A stretch of DNA of 64,000 bases from Kangiella marina (GCF_039541235.1 NZ_BAABFV010000001.1:558001-622000), one strand, 5' to 3'. Positions 17,353 through 27,021 are shown, numbered from the stretch's first letter. The notes: generated by a model not told the origin, from the sequence alone. Translations and numbers: made by a program.

Positions 17353-17530
17353 AATAATATACTCGCATTTGATTACTGTCATGGCCATTTCCCTCGCCGA
17401 AGCTTGGGCAATCGTTTGTTGCCATGATGAGTTACTAAAACGGATAATTCAGCTAACGCCGATTTATCCAACCTATTGAAGCAAAGTAAGCGCCTTTCGG
17501 ACTTCTATCCAGCTATTGCTGAAAGCTCAA

Positions 17531-18064
17531 TTACTTCTTCTTGTTGGGGGCAACCACCATCGTCATTTGACGACCTTCCATTGATGGACGTTGCTCAACT
17601 GAACCGTATTCTTCCAGGTCTTTTTCGACACGCTTCAATAACTCCATTCCGAGTTCTTGGTGCGCCATCTCACGACCACGGAAGCGGACAGTGATCTTCG
17701 TCTTGTCCCCATCTTCCAAGAAACGTATAAGGTTGCGTAGTTTTACCTTATAGTCCCCTATATCCGTCCCTGGGCGAAACTTAATTTCTTTGACTTGGGT
17801 AACTTTCTGCTTCTTTTTAGCAGCAGCTTTCGCTTTCTTCTGCTCAAACAAGTATTTACCAAAGTCCATAATTTTACAGACTGGAGGATTCGCATCCGGT
17901 GATACTTCTACTAAATCTAGCGACGCTTCTTGAGCTTGTGCTAGAGCATCCTTTGTATCAACCACACCAACATTTTCACCGTCGGCTTGAATTAAGCGAA
18001 CTTCTTTCGCTCGAATATTTTCATTTATGCGCTGTCTATCGTCGCGCTTTTGACCTTTTTTAAT
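17531..18064 (-). CDS. infC: Translation initiation factor IF-3, non-standard ATT start
   Basis: With an ATT start at 18064 the protein has 177 residues, beginning (M)[24 protein letters not shown]. This aligns with the E. coli IF-3 N-terminus, which also uses AUU. AGAGGA lies 8 nt upstream. Starting at the first ATG/GTG-type codon (17965) would cut off most of the N-terminal domain. The C-terminal domain contains [19 protein letters not shown] and [15 protein letters not shown]-3 blocks premature subunit joining and proof-reads start codons. In enterobacteria the AUU codon allows autoregulation, and the same is likely here. Confidence 0.95.
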   Translation of the reverse strand: MKKGQKRDDRQRINENIRAKEVRLIQADGENVGVVDTKDALAQAQEASLDLVEVSPDANPPVCKIMDFGKYLFEQKKAKAAAKKKQKVTQVKEIKFRPGTDIGDYKVKLRNLIRFLEDGDKTKITVRFRGREMAHQELGMELLKRVEKDLEEYGSVEQRPSMEGRQMTMVVAPNKKK

Positions 18065-18100
18065 GTGTCTAATCCTCTAATTGGTTAAAATTAAGTCAAA

Positions 18101-20020
18101 TTAATCAGCCTTTCTTGCTCGCTTAGCGACTTCCGCTTCAAGCAATTCAGCAAAGGCATCAATGCTCATGCTACCCAAATCCTCGCCTTCACGAGTTCTG
18201 ACAGCAACCTGACCATTTTCAACTTCACGATCCCCGACTACCAGTAAGAACGGAACACGTGCTAATGTCTGCTCGCGAATTTTAAATCCGATCTTCTCAT
18301 TTCTCAAGTCCGAATTTACCCTAAATCCTTTATTTTTCAAGGAATCGACCGTTTTTTGGCAAAAATCGGCCTGTTTATCGGTAATATTCATGATGACGGC
18401 CTGAGTTGGCGCTAACCAAGCCGGGAATTTTCCAGCGTATTCTTCGATTAAAATACCGATAAAACGCTCTAATGATCCCAAAATAGCACGGTGAAGCATC
18501 ACCGGAACTTCTCTTTCGCCGCTTTCGGCGACAAATTCAGCGCCTAAACGACCCGGCATTGAGAAATCTACTTGGATAGTACCACACTGCCAATGACGCT
18601 CTAAGCAATCTTTTAAAGTAAACTCAAGCTTTGGCCCATAAAACGCACCCTCGCCTGGCTGATATTCGAATTCAATATTGTTCGCTTTCAGTGCATCCGC
18701 CAGCGCAGCTTCCGCTTTATCCCAGACTTCATCCGAACCGACGCGCTGCTCTGGACGAGTCGACAGCTTTACGATGACGTCAGTGAAGCCGAAGTCACGA
18801 TACACGTCATACAGCATCTCAATAAACTTCGAGACTTCTTCTTGAATCTGGTTTTCTGTACAGAAAATATGCGCATCATCCTGTACAAAGTTACGCAAGC
18901 GCATGATGCCATGTAACGCGCCTGACGGCTCATTACGGTGACATGAACCAAATTCCGCCATGCGTAACGGCAAATCACGGTAGCTCTTTAAACCCGAGTT
19001 ATAAATCTGTACGTGACATGGGCAGTTCATCGGCTTAATCGCGTAGTCGCGCTGATCCGATTCAAGCGTAAACATGTCGTCGCCGAACTTATCCCAGTGA
19101 CCCGATTTTTCCCACAAGCTACGATCGACGATTTGAGGCGTCTTCACTTCTTGATAATCGTGCTCTTTTAAGCGATCACGAATGTACTGCTCAAGCGTTT
19201 TATAAATTGACCAGCCTTTGTCGTGCCAGAAAATCATGCCTGGCGCTTCTTCCTGTAGATGGAACAAGTCTAATGCTTTACCAATTTTACGGTGATCACG
19301 TTTTTCGGCCTCTTCAAGACGTCTCAAATAGGCTTTAAGCTCTTTCTTATTGGTCCAGGCCGTACCGTAAATACGTTGCAACATTTCATTGTTCGAATCG
19401 CCGCGCCAGTAAGCTCCAGCAACCTTCATCAACTTAAACGCTTTCAGTTTTGAAGTGCTAGGAACATGCGGGCCACGACACAAGTCGATAAAGTCACCTT
19501 GGCGATATAACGATAACGCCTCATCGCTTGGAATCGACTCGATAATTTCTGCCTTGTACTCTTCACCCATGTTACGGAAAAAGGCAACCGCTTCGTCACG
19601 CTCCATTTCCGTACGCTCGACTTGAAGATTTTCTTTTGAAATCTTCTCCATCTCTTTCTCGATAGCGCGCAGATCGTCTTCTGTAAACGGCTTTTCCGTC
19701 GCGAAGTCATAGTAGAAACCATGATCAATCACGGGGCCAATGGTGACTTGAACGTTATCAAACAAACGTTGAACTGCTTGTGCCAACAAGTGAGCCGTTG
19801 AGTGACGGATAATCTCTAAGCCATCTTCATCACGCTCAGTGATAATCGCCAGCTGAGCGTCGGAATCCATGACATAACTGGTATCAACCAGCTTTCCGTC
19901 CACTTTTCCAGCTAAAGCAGCTTTGGCTAAACCAGGGCCAATATCGTTCGCTACATCATGTACAGAAACGGCGTTATCAAACTCGCGTTGACTTCCATCG
20001 GGTAAAGTAATTACAGGCAT
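18101..20020 (-). CDS. thrS: Threonine-tRNA ligase
   Basis: 639 residues. A TGS domain ([14 protein letters not shown]) comes first, then the editing domain with the [12 protein letters not shown] metal-binding HxxxH at about 75-80. The class II core includes motif 2 ([19 protein letters not shown]) and the zinc-ligand Cys in MNCPCH. The C-terminal 100 residues form the anticodon-binding HGTP domain ([13 protein letters not shown]). It begins 6 nt after an AGAGAG site and is first of the translation cluster; infC starts 36 bp downstream. Confidence 0.98.
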   Translation of the reverse strand: MPVITLPDGSQREFDNAVSVHDVANDIGPGLAKAALAGKVDGKLVDTSYVMDSDAQLAIITERDEDGLEIIRHSTAHLLAQAVQRLFDNVQVTIGPVIDHGFYYDFATEKPFTEDDLRAIEKEMEKISKENLQVERTEMERDEAVAFFRNMGEEYKAEIIESIPSDEALSLYRQGDFIDLCRGPHVPSTSKLKAFKLMKVAGAYWRGDSNNEMLQRIYGTAWTNKKELKAYLRRLEEAEKRDHRKIGKALDLFHLQEEAPGMIFWHDKGWSIYKTLEQYIRDRLKEHDYQEVKTPQIVDRSLWEKSGHWDKFGDDMFTLESDQRDYAIKPMNCPCHVQIYNSGLKSYRDLPLRMAEFGSCHRNEPSGALHGIMRLRNFVQDDAHIFCTENQIQEEVSKFIEMLYDVYRDFGFTDVIVKLSTRPEQRVGSDEVWDKAEAALADALKANNIEFEYQPGEGAFYGPKLEFTLKDCLERHWQCGTIQVDFSMPGRLGAEFVAESGEREVPVMLHRAILGSLERFIGILIEEYAGKFPAWLAPTQAVIMNITDKQADFCQKTVDSLKNKGFRVNSDLRNEKIGFKIREQTLARVPFLLVVGDREVENGQVAVRTREGEDLGSMSIDAFAELLEAEVAKRARKAD

Positions 20021-20270
20021 TGCAAATCTCTCTGTTCGAATATAAGCCCTACGAATGGCCTATTATTCAATGAATGATTAAATAATTTGTATTTTATCGC
20101 CAAAAACCACGCTACCCAACGGTATTTCTGCGGTTTTGACAAAAAATTAAGGCAAGTGGTCGATTATGGTGGAATTAGTAAAATATGCAAGGGATCACGA
20201 GAAATATTCTTGCTTTTGAAGGCCTTTACGGTAACTTTGGATATTATTGGCAAACTATAACGGATTTACT

Positions 20271-20702
20271 ATGTCTACCATCAGTCTCAAAACCCAGTGC
20301 CTATGCAAAAAAGTCAGCATCAATGTCGCCGAAACCAAGCCTCACGTCGACTCCTGCCACTGCTCAATGTGCCGAAAGTGGTCAGGCGGCCCCTTCCTCG
20401 CCATCGATTGTGGAACGGAAGTGAATTTTGAAGGGCATGAGCACATTAAAGTCTTCAGTTCATCTGAATGGGCGGAACGAGGTTTCTGCTCAAACTGCGG
20501 TACTCACCTATTCTATCGACTCAAAGAAGCCAACCAATACATCATGCCAGCAGGTTTATTTGATAGCCTTGATGGCCTAGAGAGCGCTGAATTCACCACC
20601 CAAATATTTATTGACGAAAAACCCCGCTATTACGACTTCGTCAATAAAACCAAGATGATGACTGGTGAAGAAGTGTTTGCGGCGTTTGCTGGAGACAAAT
20701 AA
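20271..20702 (+). CDS. GFA-family (Mss4-fold) zinc-binding protein
   Basis: 143 residues from the ATG at 20271, which has GGA about 7 nt upstream; an earlier in-frame TTG at 20247 is less likely. The cysteines are in CLCKK, CHCSMCRKW and CSNCGTH, the zinc-binding pattern of the glutathione-dependent formaldehyde-activating enzyme (GFA) family. Most members are of unknown activity despite the family name, so no reaction is assigned. It is divergent from thrS across a 250-bp gap. Confidence 0.88.
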   Translation: MSTISLKTQCLCKKVSINVAETKPHVDSCHCSMCRKWSGGPFLAIDCGTEVNFEGHEHIKVFSSSEWAERGFCSNCGTHLFYRLKEANQYIMPAGLFDSLDGLESAEFTTQIFIDEKPRYYDFVNKTKMMTGEEVFAAFAGDK

Positions 20703-20712
20703 GCATCCTAGC

Positions 20713-21945
20713 CTAATTCTCTTTTAGCTCAGCTATGATCCAGTTTAAAGGTTTGTCCTGACCATTAATATAATCATCAATTGATAAAGGAATGGTCACG
20801 TCTGGGTACAACGCATCTTTGCCCTCATCTTTAAAGCGATAAAGGCGCTTTGAGTAGGTCACAACAAGGTTTGAGTTAGGTAGCGTAAACTGGCCCATAT
20901 CTTGATAACCAGATGGCTTAGCGCCTGTCGGTTCGCCTACCAGCTTAGCATTCAGTATCTGCGTGTATTGGGCAGCATTACTCATCGCGGCAGAAAAGGT
21001 CTCATTATCAATTAAGACGTAAACGCCTGACTTCCAGTCTATGCTATCCGCTAATACCAGGTGTTGGGCTAACTTGAGTCCAATAAAGAAGTCACCGCCG
21101 TAGTTCTCGCGCAGATCAATGATCAGGTTTTTGGACTGATTATCATTAATAAATGCTAATAACTTTTCTGCTAAAGACTCCATTTCTGACATAGATGGGT
21201 AGCGTCTGAATTTAAAATAAACTGCCTTACCATCAAGAGCTGAACCAAACCACACGTTAGAGTTAACCTTTTCTACAATATCAATACCTGTGGCACTGAT
21301 ACTTCTATAGCGCAAAGTTTTAAAATCATCATGCGAAGTGCTTGAATTTAACGGCACTTTGACTACTTCATCACCAATTAAAAACTCAAACTGAACCGAA
21401 AATACGTTATCGGTTACGCCGAGCCCCTCTAGAAGCTCTGCCCTATTTAAATAATATCCAGTATTAGACATTACTGAATAGTTGTTTTCTGAGAAAGGTA
21501 CAATTTGTGAAAATTTATTAGAAATAATCTCTTTTGAGGTTCCATTAATAGAATGTAACTTTGCGCCTAATAAATTGAAGTGTTCAAATGTTGCAGCGGT
21601 TACGTAAAAGTCACCCTTTATTGCTTTAAACTTTATAGGAAACTTTTTAAGCTTTTGATTCCAAAGCGGGACTGAAGTGTGCCCATCGTTAATCGTTCGG
21701 GTGATTTTCATCAACTCAACGATCACTTGGCTCCGGGACATGGATGGTAAGCGCTCTCTTAATCCACGAAGCTGTTGTCTAAAATCTTTAGCCGGTACTG
21801 AATGAAATATGTCGATGTGTAAGTGAGAAAGTTTATCCTCATAAACCTGTAGGTCATCCTTCCATTGCTTTACTTCTCTTGGCTCAAGAGAATAAGAGTC
21901 AAAAGAAAGCACACAAAGAATAGTAGCCAATAACAGTCTTATCAA
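20713..21945 (-). CDS. Secreted S41-like peptidase
   Basis: 410 residues with an N-terminal signal peptide (MIRLLLATILCVLSFDSYS). The C-terminal half (about 235-380) resembles the tail-specific protease/S41 core: KNLIIDLRENYGGD, then VYVLIDNETFSAAMSNAA with the candidate nucleophile Ser in TFSAA, then GEPTGAKPSGY. The 20-180 region is a helical N-terminal domain. No PDZ domain is obvious. Periplasmic proteolysis is inferred from the family; the substrate is unknown. It converges with the GFA gene 10 bp away. Confidence 0.8.
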   Translation of the reverse strand: MIRLLLATILCVLSFDSYSLEPREVKQWKDDLQVYEDKLSHLHIDIFHSVPAKDFRQQLRGLRERLPSMSRSQVIVELMKITRTINDGHTSVPLWNQKLKKFPIKFKAIKGDFYVTAATFEHFNLLGAKLHSINGTSKEIISNKFSQIVPFSENNYSVMSNTGYYLNRAELLEGLGVTDNVFSVQFEFLIGDEVVKVPLNSSTSHDDFKTLRYRSISATGIDIVEKVNSNVWFGSALDGKAVYFKFRRYPSMSEMESLAEKLLAFINDNQSKNLIIDLRENYGGDFFIGLKLAQHLVLADSIDWKSGVYVLIDNETFSAAMSNAAQYTQILNAKLVGEPTGAKPSGYQDMGQFTLPNSNLVVTYSKRLYRFKDEGKDALYPDVTIPLSIDDYINGQDKPLNWIIAELKEN

Positions 21946-22196
21946 GAGGTCATCCTTTTCAATTTCGTTCTTCCAAAGTGGATAGTTTAAGCCAGTGAAA
22001 ATATATCAGAGCTACTAAAGCTTGTCTAAACACTTACTCTTCGTCCCTTTACCGGGCTTAATAAACAAAGCTTTCGTCGGCGTATTATTTTTTCGATGTG
22101 TTAATATTTTTCGGTACTACTCTCTAATCAACTCGTGTCTTTGGGATAAATTCCTAAGCAAGACCAGTCTTAGCTAAAAGTATAAAGCGATATTCA

Positions 22197-22382
22197 CTAA
22201 AAGTCCGCGTTAACGGTGAGCTCAACATCCTCACCGTTAACCACAACACTAAACTCAATTGGCCGACAACACACCTGACAGTCCTCAATATACTCTTGAT
22301 ACGGCACTGAGTTATCAATCAACACCGTAATAACTTCACCGCAGTAAGGACAGGAAATGTCTTTTTCGATCTGCTGTAGCAT
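22197..22382 (-). CDS. CPXCG-motif cysteine-rich small protein
   Basis: 61 residues with CPYCG at 11-15 and CQVCCRPIEF at about 36-45, a two-knuckle zinc-ribbon-like pattern seen in the CPXCG protein family. The function is not established. It lies 7 bp after the small DUF2474-type gene of the oxidase cluster on the same strand, so cotranscription is plausible. Confidence 0.85.
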   Translation of the reverse strand: MLQQIEKDISCPYCGEVITVLIDNSVPYQEYIEDCQVCCRPIEFSVVVNGEDVELTVNADF

Positions 22383-22389
22383 ATTACTA

Positions 22390-22542
22390 CTAACCTAAAA
22401 CTAAACGGATTAAAAAACCAATGGTACCGAGAACCAACACGCCACCCAACCACAGTCCAACAAACCAGAGTCCTTTTTTCCACCCTGGTTTGTCGTCAGT
22501 CTCTTGTTTATCCACCTGCTTATCGTTTTTATCATCAACCAT
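22390..22542 (-). CDS. DUF2474-like small membrane protein of the cytochrome bd cluster
   Basis: 50 residues, one transmembrane helix: a hydrophilic N-terminus (MVDDKNDKQVDKQE), then PGWKKGLWFVGLWLGGVLVL and a GFLIRLVLG tail. Its ATG shares one base with the cydB stop (TAATG), so translation is probably coupled. Small single-helix proteins of this type (CydX, CydS and DUF2474 families) stabilise cytochrome bd oxidases; this one resembles the DUF2474 type linked to cyanide-insensitive oxidases. Confidence 0.85.
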   Translation of the reverse strand: MVDDKNDKQVDKQETDDKPGWKKGLWFVGLWLGGVLVLGTIGFLIRLVLG

Positions 22543-23543
22543 TAATGATACGCCTCGCCTTCTTTAACTTTGCCCCTAAACACCCAGTAAGCATAGGTGG
22601 TGTAAGCTAAGATAATCGGCAACAAAAATGCTGAGCCTACGAGTAGGAATTTCAAACTAGAGTCTGGCGCTGCAGCATCCCAGATACTGACCGAAGGTGG
22701 TACTAGGTTGGGGAAAAGACTAATCGCTAGACCAATATAACTCAGCAAGAATAAGGATATTGATAACAAGAATGGGCTAACGTCGCGCTCTCTTTTAAGC
22801 GTAATAAACAAACTCACACCAACAATAAACACCAACACAGGCACCACAAACAAATAGTAAATGTTGGGCGCATCAAACCAGCGGTGTAAATATTGCTGCT
22901 CAATAAAAATCATCCACAAACTTATCAAGCCAATAAAACCAAAGGTCGCGATGCCTGCGATTTTGGCGATGCCACGAGACTGCTTTTGTAAGCTACCAGT
23001 GGTTTTCATATTAAGCCAGGTCGAACCCAGCAAAACATACCCCACCACTAGCGCAATACCCGTAGTCATACTGAAAGGCGTTAGCCAATCCCACCAGCCG
23101 CCAGCGTACGCTCGACCTTCAACCGCGATGCCTTGGACTAATGCGCCTAAAGCGATACCTTGGCACAGTGCTGCAACCAAGGAGCCAATGGCAAAACCTT
23201 TGTCCCAAAGATGTTGCGACTTCCGCGCGCGCCAGTGAAACTCGAAGGCAACGCCACGGAAGATTAGTCCCATCAACATCAAAATAATTGGCATATAAAG
23301 CGCAGGAAGAATAATGGCGTAGGCTAAGGGGAAAACAGCAAACAAACCACCGCCACCAAGCACCAACCAGGTTTCGTTACCATCCCAAATCGGCGCAATA
23401 GTATTCATCGCCGTTTCTTTGTCTTCCTTCTTCTTGATGAAGGGAAACATGATACCAATGCCCAAATCAAAGCCATCAAGAATGATGTAGGCAAGAACCG
23501 AGAACGCGATGAGCCCAGCCCAGATTAGTGCATAATCAATCAT
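22542..23543 (-). CDS. cydB: Cytochrome bd-type quinol oxidase subunit II
   Basis: 333 residues and about eight hydrophobic helices, beginning MIDYALIWAGLIAFSVLAYI, with the conserved DGFDLG and WDGNETWLVLGGGGLFAVFP segments of CydB. The protein is shorter than E. coli CydB (379), in the range of CioB-like subunits. It works with subunit I in the inner membrane. The ATG overlaps the cydA 3' end by 8 bp. Confidence 0.94.
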   Translation of the reverse strand: MIDYALIWAGLIAFSVLAYIILDGFDLGIGIMFPFIKKKEDKETAMNTIAPIWDGNETWLVLGGGGLFAVFPLAYAIILPALYMPIILMLMGLIFRGVAFEFHWRARKSQHLWDKGFAIGSLVAALCQGIALGALVQGIAVEGRAYAGGWWDWLTPFSMTTGIALVVGYVLLGSTWLNMKTTGSLQKQSRGIAKIAGIATFGFIGLISLWMIFIEQQYLHRWFDAPNIYYLFVVPVLVFIVGVSLFITLKRERDVSPFLLSISLFLLSYIGLAISLFPNLVPPSVSIWDAAAPDSSLKFLLVGSAFLLPIILAYTTYAYWVFRGKVKEGEAYH

Positions 23544-24978
23544 GATTACTCTCCTCTTTATTCGCCCCTTTTTTGTCTGACTCGTGAGGCAAACGGTTAG
23601 ATAAGGTCACTGATGACTTCACCTTACTTTCCTCATCAGATAGTTCACCGCGGTCTCCAGGACGAACTTTCATCAAGCGCAGCGTATAAACAATACCGGC
23701 ACCAAACACCAATATGTAAACCAGAACAAAAATAGCAAGTGACGTGGCAACCGCCGGTGCATCGAGTGGTGAGTGTGAATCATACGTTCTAAGCAAGCCA
23801 TAGACGGTATACGGCTGACGACCTACCTCAGTGACAATCCAACCAGCAATGGTCGCGACCACGCCCGATGGCGCGAACCACACCGCTGTTTTGAGTAAGA
23901 AGCGATTGTCATAAAGTTTCTTACGCCAACGTAAAAACAGGCTAAACAAACCGATAGCAATCATACCCATACCAATAGCGACCATCAGGCGGAAACTGTA
24001 GAACACCCACTTAGTGTTGGGACGGTCTTCTTTCGCAAACTGATCAAGCCCCACCAGCTCACCATCCATGTCATGAGTTAAAATAAAGCTCGCCATTTTA
24101 GGAATCTCAATCGCGTAATCTACTCGCTCTTCTTCGTCATTCGGAATACCAAATAAAATCAGGGGCGCGCCTTTTTGCGTTTCATAGTTACCTTCCATCG
24201 CAGCGACTTTTGCGGGCTGATGCTCTAGCGTATTAAGACCATGCAAGTCACCGATAAACAACTGGATTGGCGCCACAATCGCAGCCATCCACATCGCCAT
24301 GGAAAACATCAGTCGAGCAGTTTCGTTTTTGATCTTTTCTTTGCGCTCTTTTAATAGATGCCAAGCAGCGACACCACCCACTAAAAACGCTGTGCTTAAG
24401 AAAGCCGCTGTCGTCATATGCGCCAAGCGATAAGGGAACGATGGATTGAACACCACCTCAAACCAGTCTTCAGCGATAAACTGCCCTACCTCGTTATACG
24501 CATAGCCTGTAGGCGTTTGCATCCAGCTGTTTACGCTTAAAATCCAGAACGCCGACATCAAAGTTCCGATAGACACCATCAGAGTTGCGAAAAAGTGAAG
24601 CTTCTTACCCACTTTCTCCATACCAAATAACATCACGCCCAAGAAACCAGCCTCAAGGAAGAATGCGGATAACACTTCATAGCCCATCAAAGGGCCAAGA
24701 ATCGGTCCGGTTTTGTCAGAAAACACGCTCCAATTAGTGCCGATCTGGTAGCTCATCACCACGCCTGAAACGACGCCCATACCGAAAATAATCGAGAAGA
24801 TTTTTAGCCAGTATTTAAAGGCAGTAAGATAAATTTTCTTATTGGTTTTAAGCCAAAGGGCTTCAAGAACAGCAAGATAAGCAGCGAGACCAATGGACAG
24901 GCCAGGAAAGACAATATGAAACGCGATTGTAAACGCAAACTGTATCCTCGCGAGGAGTACAGGATCGAGGAACTCCAT
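23536..24978 (-). CDS. cydA: Cytochrome bd-type quinol oxidase subunit I (CioA-like)
   Basis: 480 residues with nine or so membrane helices. The N-terminal RIQFAFTIAFHIVFPGLSIG carries the conserved heme-ligand His. GDLHGLNTLEHQPAKVAAMEG marks the start of the quinol loop, which is short as in the cyanide-insensitive (Cio) group rather than the long-loop E. coli enzyme. It oxidises quinol and reduces O2 to water without proton pumping. A good CCTCC-type Shine-Dalgarno (GGAGG on the minus strand) precedes it. It is first gene of a cydA-cydB-DUF2474 operon. Confidence 0.94.
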   Translation of the reverse strand: MEFLDPVLLARIQFAFTIAFHIVFPGLSIGLAAYLAVLEALWLKTNKKIYLTAFKYWLKIFSIIFGMGVVSGVVMSYQIGTNWSVFSDKTGPILGPLMGYEVLSAFFLEAGFLGVMLFGMEKVGKKLHFFATLMVSIGTLMSAFWILSVNSWMQTPTGYAYNEVGQFIAEDWFEVVFNPSFPYRLAHMTTAAFLSTAFLVGGVAAWHLLKERKEKIKNETARLMFSMAMWMAAIVAPIQLFIGDLHGLNTLEHQPAKVAAMEGNYETQKGAPLILFGIPNDEEERVDYAIEIPKMASFILTHDMDGELVGLDQFAKEDRPNTKWVFYSFRLMVAIGMGMIAIGLFSLFLRWRKKLYDNRFLLKTAVWFAPSGVVATIAGWIVTEVGRQPYTVYGLLRTYDSHSPLDAPAVATSLAIFVLVYILVFGAGIVYTLRLMKVRPGDRGELSDEESKVKSSVTLSNRLPHESDKKGANKEESNHD

Positions 24979-25322
24979 CGATTACCTCCTTTATTACAGG
25001 CGACTCTAAGTTATAAAGCGCTGCTCAGGAACGTCACAGCTACTGCATAACGAAGCATTAAGAGTTCATGACAAAACCATTACGAATGGTGTGTCTTTAT
25101 CCTAGCGTGGTCCGGCCTTTTATCAAGGGAAATTCGCAGGATATTTAGTATGGGAAGCAGGTGTTTTGATTAGATTTTGTAATCATAACTTTAAAGTTAC
25201 GACTAGGTTGATGGGTTACGCTATGCTAACCCATCCTATCGGTTAGGATTAAAGTTAATTTATACATAGGGTGCACCCAAAGGGGCAGGCCCGGTTAGGA
25301 TTTATCCGTAACCCACCATTAT
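24979..25322. other. Intergenic region upstream of cydA with a REP-like hairpin
   Basis: 344 bp carrying the cydA promoter region (minus) and the REP-like hairpin at 25210-25235. A short palindrome GGGTGCACCC follows at about 25270. I found no convincing FNR/ANR box (TTGAT-N4-ATCAA). No gene. Confidence 0.6.
25210..25235. repeat. REP-like hairpin, downstream copy
   Basis: GATGGGTTA and TAACCCATC form a 9-bp stem around CGCTATGC. It is followed by CTATCGGTTAGG. It matches the copy at 25896-25921 in the same orientation, and the two bracket the tyrosine transposase gene. Confidence 0.8.
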
Positions 25323-25859
25323 CTATCTCTCACCAAACTCAAGCATTTTCTCAAAACCTCCCTTAGTGCCACCCCAATCGCTTGTAAACAGTCCGCGCTT
25401 AACGTCACGATGAAAACTGGAATATGGCCAATCTCTAACACGCTCCACATAACCGTGCTTTACAGGATTGATATAACAATATTCGATGTGGCGATTGTAA
25501 TCATCCTCACTGGTAATCAGGTGTGTCCAGTAACGTCTCTGCCAAATGCCTCGCTCAGACTTGCTTACTCTTGATGCAGTTCGATGCTCACCTTTTGGTA
25601 ACGATTTAGAAAAGTATGATTTGATCAGACGAATAACGTCAGAGTAATTCGTAGCTTGACCAAACGTAACAACGCAATGAAGATGATCAGGAAGAATGGT
25701 TACCGCATCAATATGAAAGTCATGCTTAAGTTTAACTTTAGCAAAAGCAGCTCTTAACTTTGCAATTTCACTAATCAGTAGATTACTACTACGGTCTTGC
25801 AGATTTACCGTAAAGAAATAAGTTCCATTAGGTACATATATTCGTCTGTAATCAGCCAT
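25323..25859 (-). CDS. REP-associated tyrosine transposase (RAYT)
   Basis: 178 residues of the Y1 transposase fold. The HUH metal motif appears as PDHLHCVV at about residues 57-64, the candidate catalytic Tyr is in IKSYFSKSL at about 82-90, and the family signature YCYINPVKHGYV lies near 127-138. RAYTs are single-copy chromosomal genes thought to mobilise or maintain REP hairpins. Here GATGGGTTA...TAACCCATC hairpins lie on both sides. The gene appears intact and has no insertion-sequence ends of its own. Confidence 0.93.
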   Translation of the reverse strand: MADYRRIYVPNGTYFFTVNLQDRSSNLLISEIAKLRAAFAKVKLKHDFHIDAVTILPDHLHCVVTFGQATNYSDVIRLIKSYFSKSLPKGEHRTASRVSKSERGIWQRRYWTHLITSEDDYNRHIEYCYINPVKHGYVERVRDWPYSSFHRDVKRGLFTSDWGGTKGGFEKMLEFGER

Positions 25860-25895
25860 TCCTTTGACCTTAACTTATTTTATCAACAGTTTTTT

Positions 25896-25921
25896 GATGG
25901 GTTACACTGCGCTAACCCATC
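25896..25921. repeat. REP-like hairpin, upstream copy
   Basis: GATGGGTTA/TAACCCATC stem around CACTGCGC, then CTATAAATTAG. It differs from 25210-25235 only in the loop and flank. It sits 37 bp upstream of the transposase start. Confidence 0.8.
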
Positions 25922-25957
25922 CTATAAATTAGACTTAAAACTCATCAGTTTAAACAC

Positions 25958-26365
25958 TTATTGTCCAAACCATTCCTTAAAGCCGTCGCTGTTCAAATAG
26001 CCCCGCAAACCAATTAAATATATCACCACAAACAAAGAGCCAAAGAACGCTAATACACCCCACAGCGACAAAAAGTCTTTGGTCAGCACCATGGTGGTTA
26101 ATGCTTGTAACAGCGCGATGGTATAAATCAGCGCTCTCAACATGCCCCAGGCTTTACGCATTTTGCTCAACAATACGATTTCGCAAAAAACCAAAGTTCC
26201 GAACAGTGACCACGTGGCGAAAGCTATTAGAATCTCTGCGCCGGTTTCGGTGTACATGTTAAACAGCGCCCACGCGGCTACGGCGATGATGATGAGGTTA
26301 ATCAACAACACATTTTTCACGCCTTTTGGCATGCCAGCTTTACTTACGGTTTGTTCTTCGCTCAT
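25958..26365 (-). CDS. Four-helix membrane protein of unknown function
   Basis: 135 residues with about four hydrophobic segments (residues 19-37, 43-65, 73-92 and 97-121), starting MSEEQTVSKAG after an AGAGAAG site. I recognise no family. It lies between the REP-flanked transposase and gloA, on the same strand as both, with REP-type sequence on each side. Confidence 0.7.
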   Translation of the reverse strand: MSEEQTVSKAGMPKGVKNVLLINLIIIAVAAWALFNMYTETGAEILIAFATWSLFGTLVFCEIVLLSKMRKAWGMLRALIYTIALLQALTTMVLTKDFLSLWGVLAFFGSLFVVIYLIGLRGYLNSDGFKEWFGQ

Positions 26366-26392
26366 GGTCTTCTCTTTTCAATAACTTTATTC

Positions 26393-26418
26393 GTCACTCC
26401 CGCGAAGGCGGGAATGAC
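26393..26418. repeat. GTCATTCCCGC-type palindrome
   Basis: GTCACTCCCGC-GAA-GGCGGGAATGAC palindrome. Related units occur at 38071-38096 and, as a degenerate inverted pair, at 55078-55140. It is a dispersed repeat found between genes; it may serve as a weak bidirectional terminator of gloA and its neighbour. Confidence 0.8.
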
Positions 26419-26438
26419 AAGTGATACTCATAATTCTT

Positions 26439-26831
26439 CTAGGCGTTATGACGGTCTTCTAGCAGTTCAATTTTATAGCCATCGGGATCTTCGACAAAAG
26501 CCAAAACGGTGGTGCCGTGTTTCATCGGGCCAGGCTCTCGAACAATTGTCCCACCAGCGTCACGAATCTTCTCACACGCGGCATACACATCATCCACCGC
26601 AATGGCGATATGACCAAAACCTTCGCCTTTTTCATAGCTATCCGTGTCCCAGTTGTAAGTCAGCTCCAGTACCGTGTTATCTTTCTCAGGGCCATAACCG
26701 AGGAATGCCAGCGTAAAACGACCAGACTCATAGTCATGTTTACGGATAAGTTCCATCCCCATGATATCGCTATAAAAATGGATAGACTTCTCTAAATCAC
26801 CAACTCGAAGCATGGTATGTAATAATCTCAC
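26439..26831 (-). CDS. gloA: Lactoylglutathione lyase (glyoxalase I)
   Basis: 131 residues from the GTG at 26831, which has GGGAGG 4 nt upstream and gives the standard start (M)RLLHTMLRVGDL. Metal ligands are expected at His5 (LLHTML), the Glu of NTVLELTYN, the His of GFGHIAIAV and the Glu of GYKIELLED. It converts the methylglyoxal-glutathione hemithioacetal to S-lactoylglutathione. The earlier in-frame ATG (26846) is placed inside the ribosome-binding site and is rejected. Confidence 0.95.
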   Translation of the reverse strand: MRLLHTMLRVGDLEKSIHFYSDIMGMELIRKHDYESGRFTLAFLGYGPEKDNTVLELTYNWDTDSYEKGEGFGHIAIAVDDVYAACEKIRDAGGTIVREPGPMKHGTTVLAFVEDPDGYKIELLEDRHNA

Positions 26832-27021
26832 GGCGCCTCCCGACATCTTCTCTTACGAAACAGGGTTTAGTTACTGTATGGACTTGCGTATAATACCGCG
26901 CCATTAAACTAAATAAATAGTTTTAGGTAAACCCACTCTTCATTGGGTTGTCTAAATCACTACCCTCCAGAACATCGTGTTTTAGAGGTTGCACTGCTAA
27001 ACGAAGAAGCAGAGACCAATT

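Noticed and set aside
24979-25200. FNR/ANR box before the oxidase operon
   Set aside because: Only a TTGAT half-site is present; the second half (ATCAA at the right spacing) is missing.
25323-25859. Reading the RAYT as an insertion sequence with two ends
   Set aside because: There are no terminal inverted repeats or target duplications; the flanking hairpins are REP-like.
26351-26716. 121-codon plus-strand frame
   Set aside because: Antisense to gloA and the GTCATTCCCGC repeat; no family resemblance.
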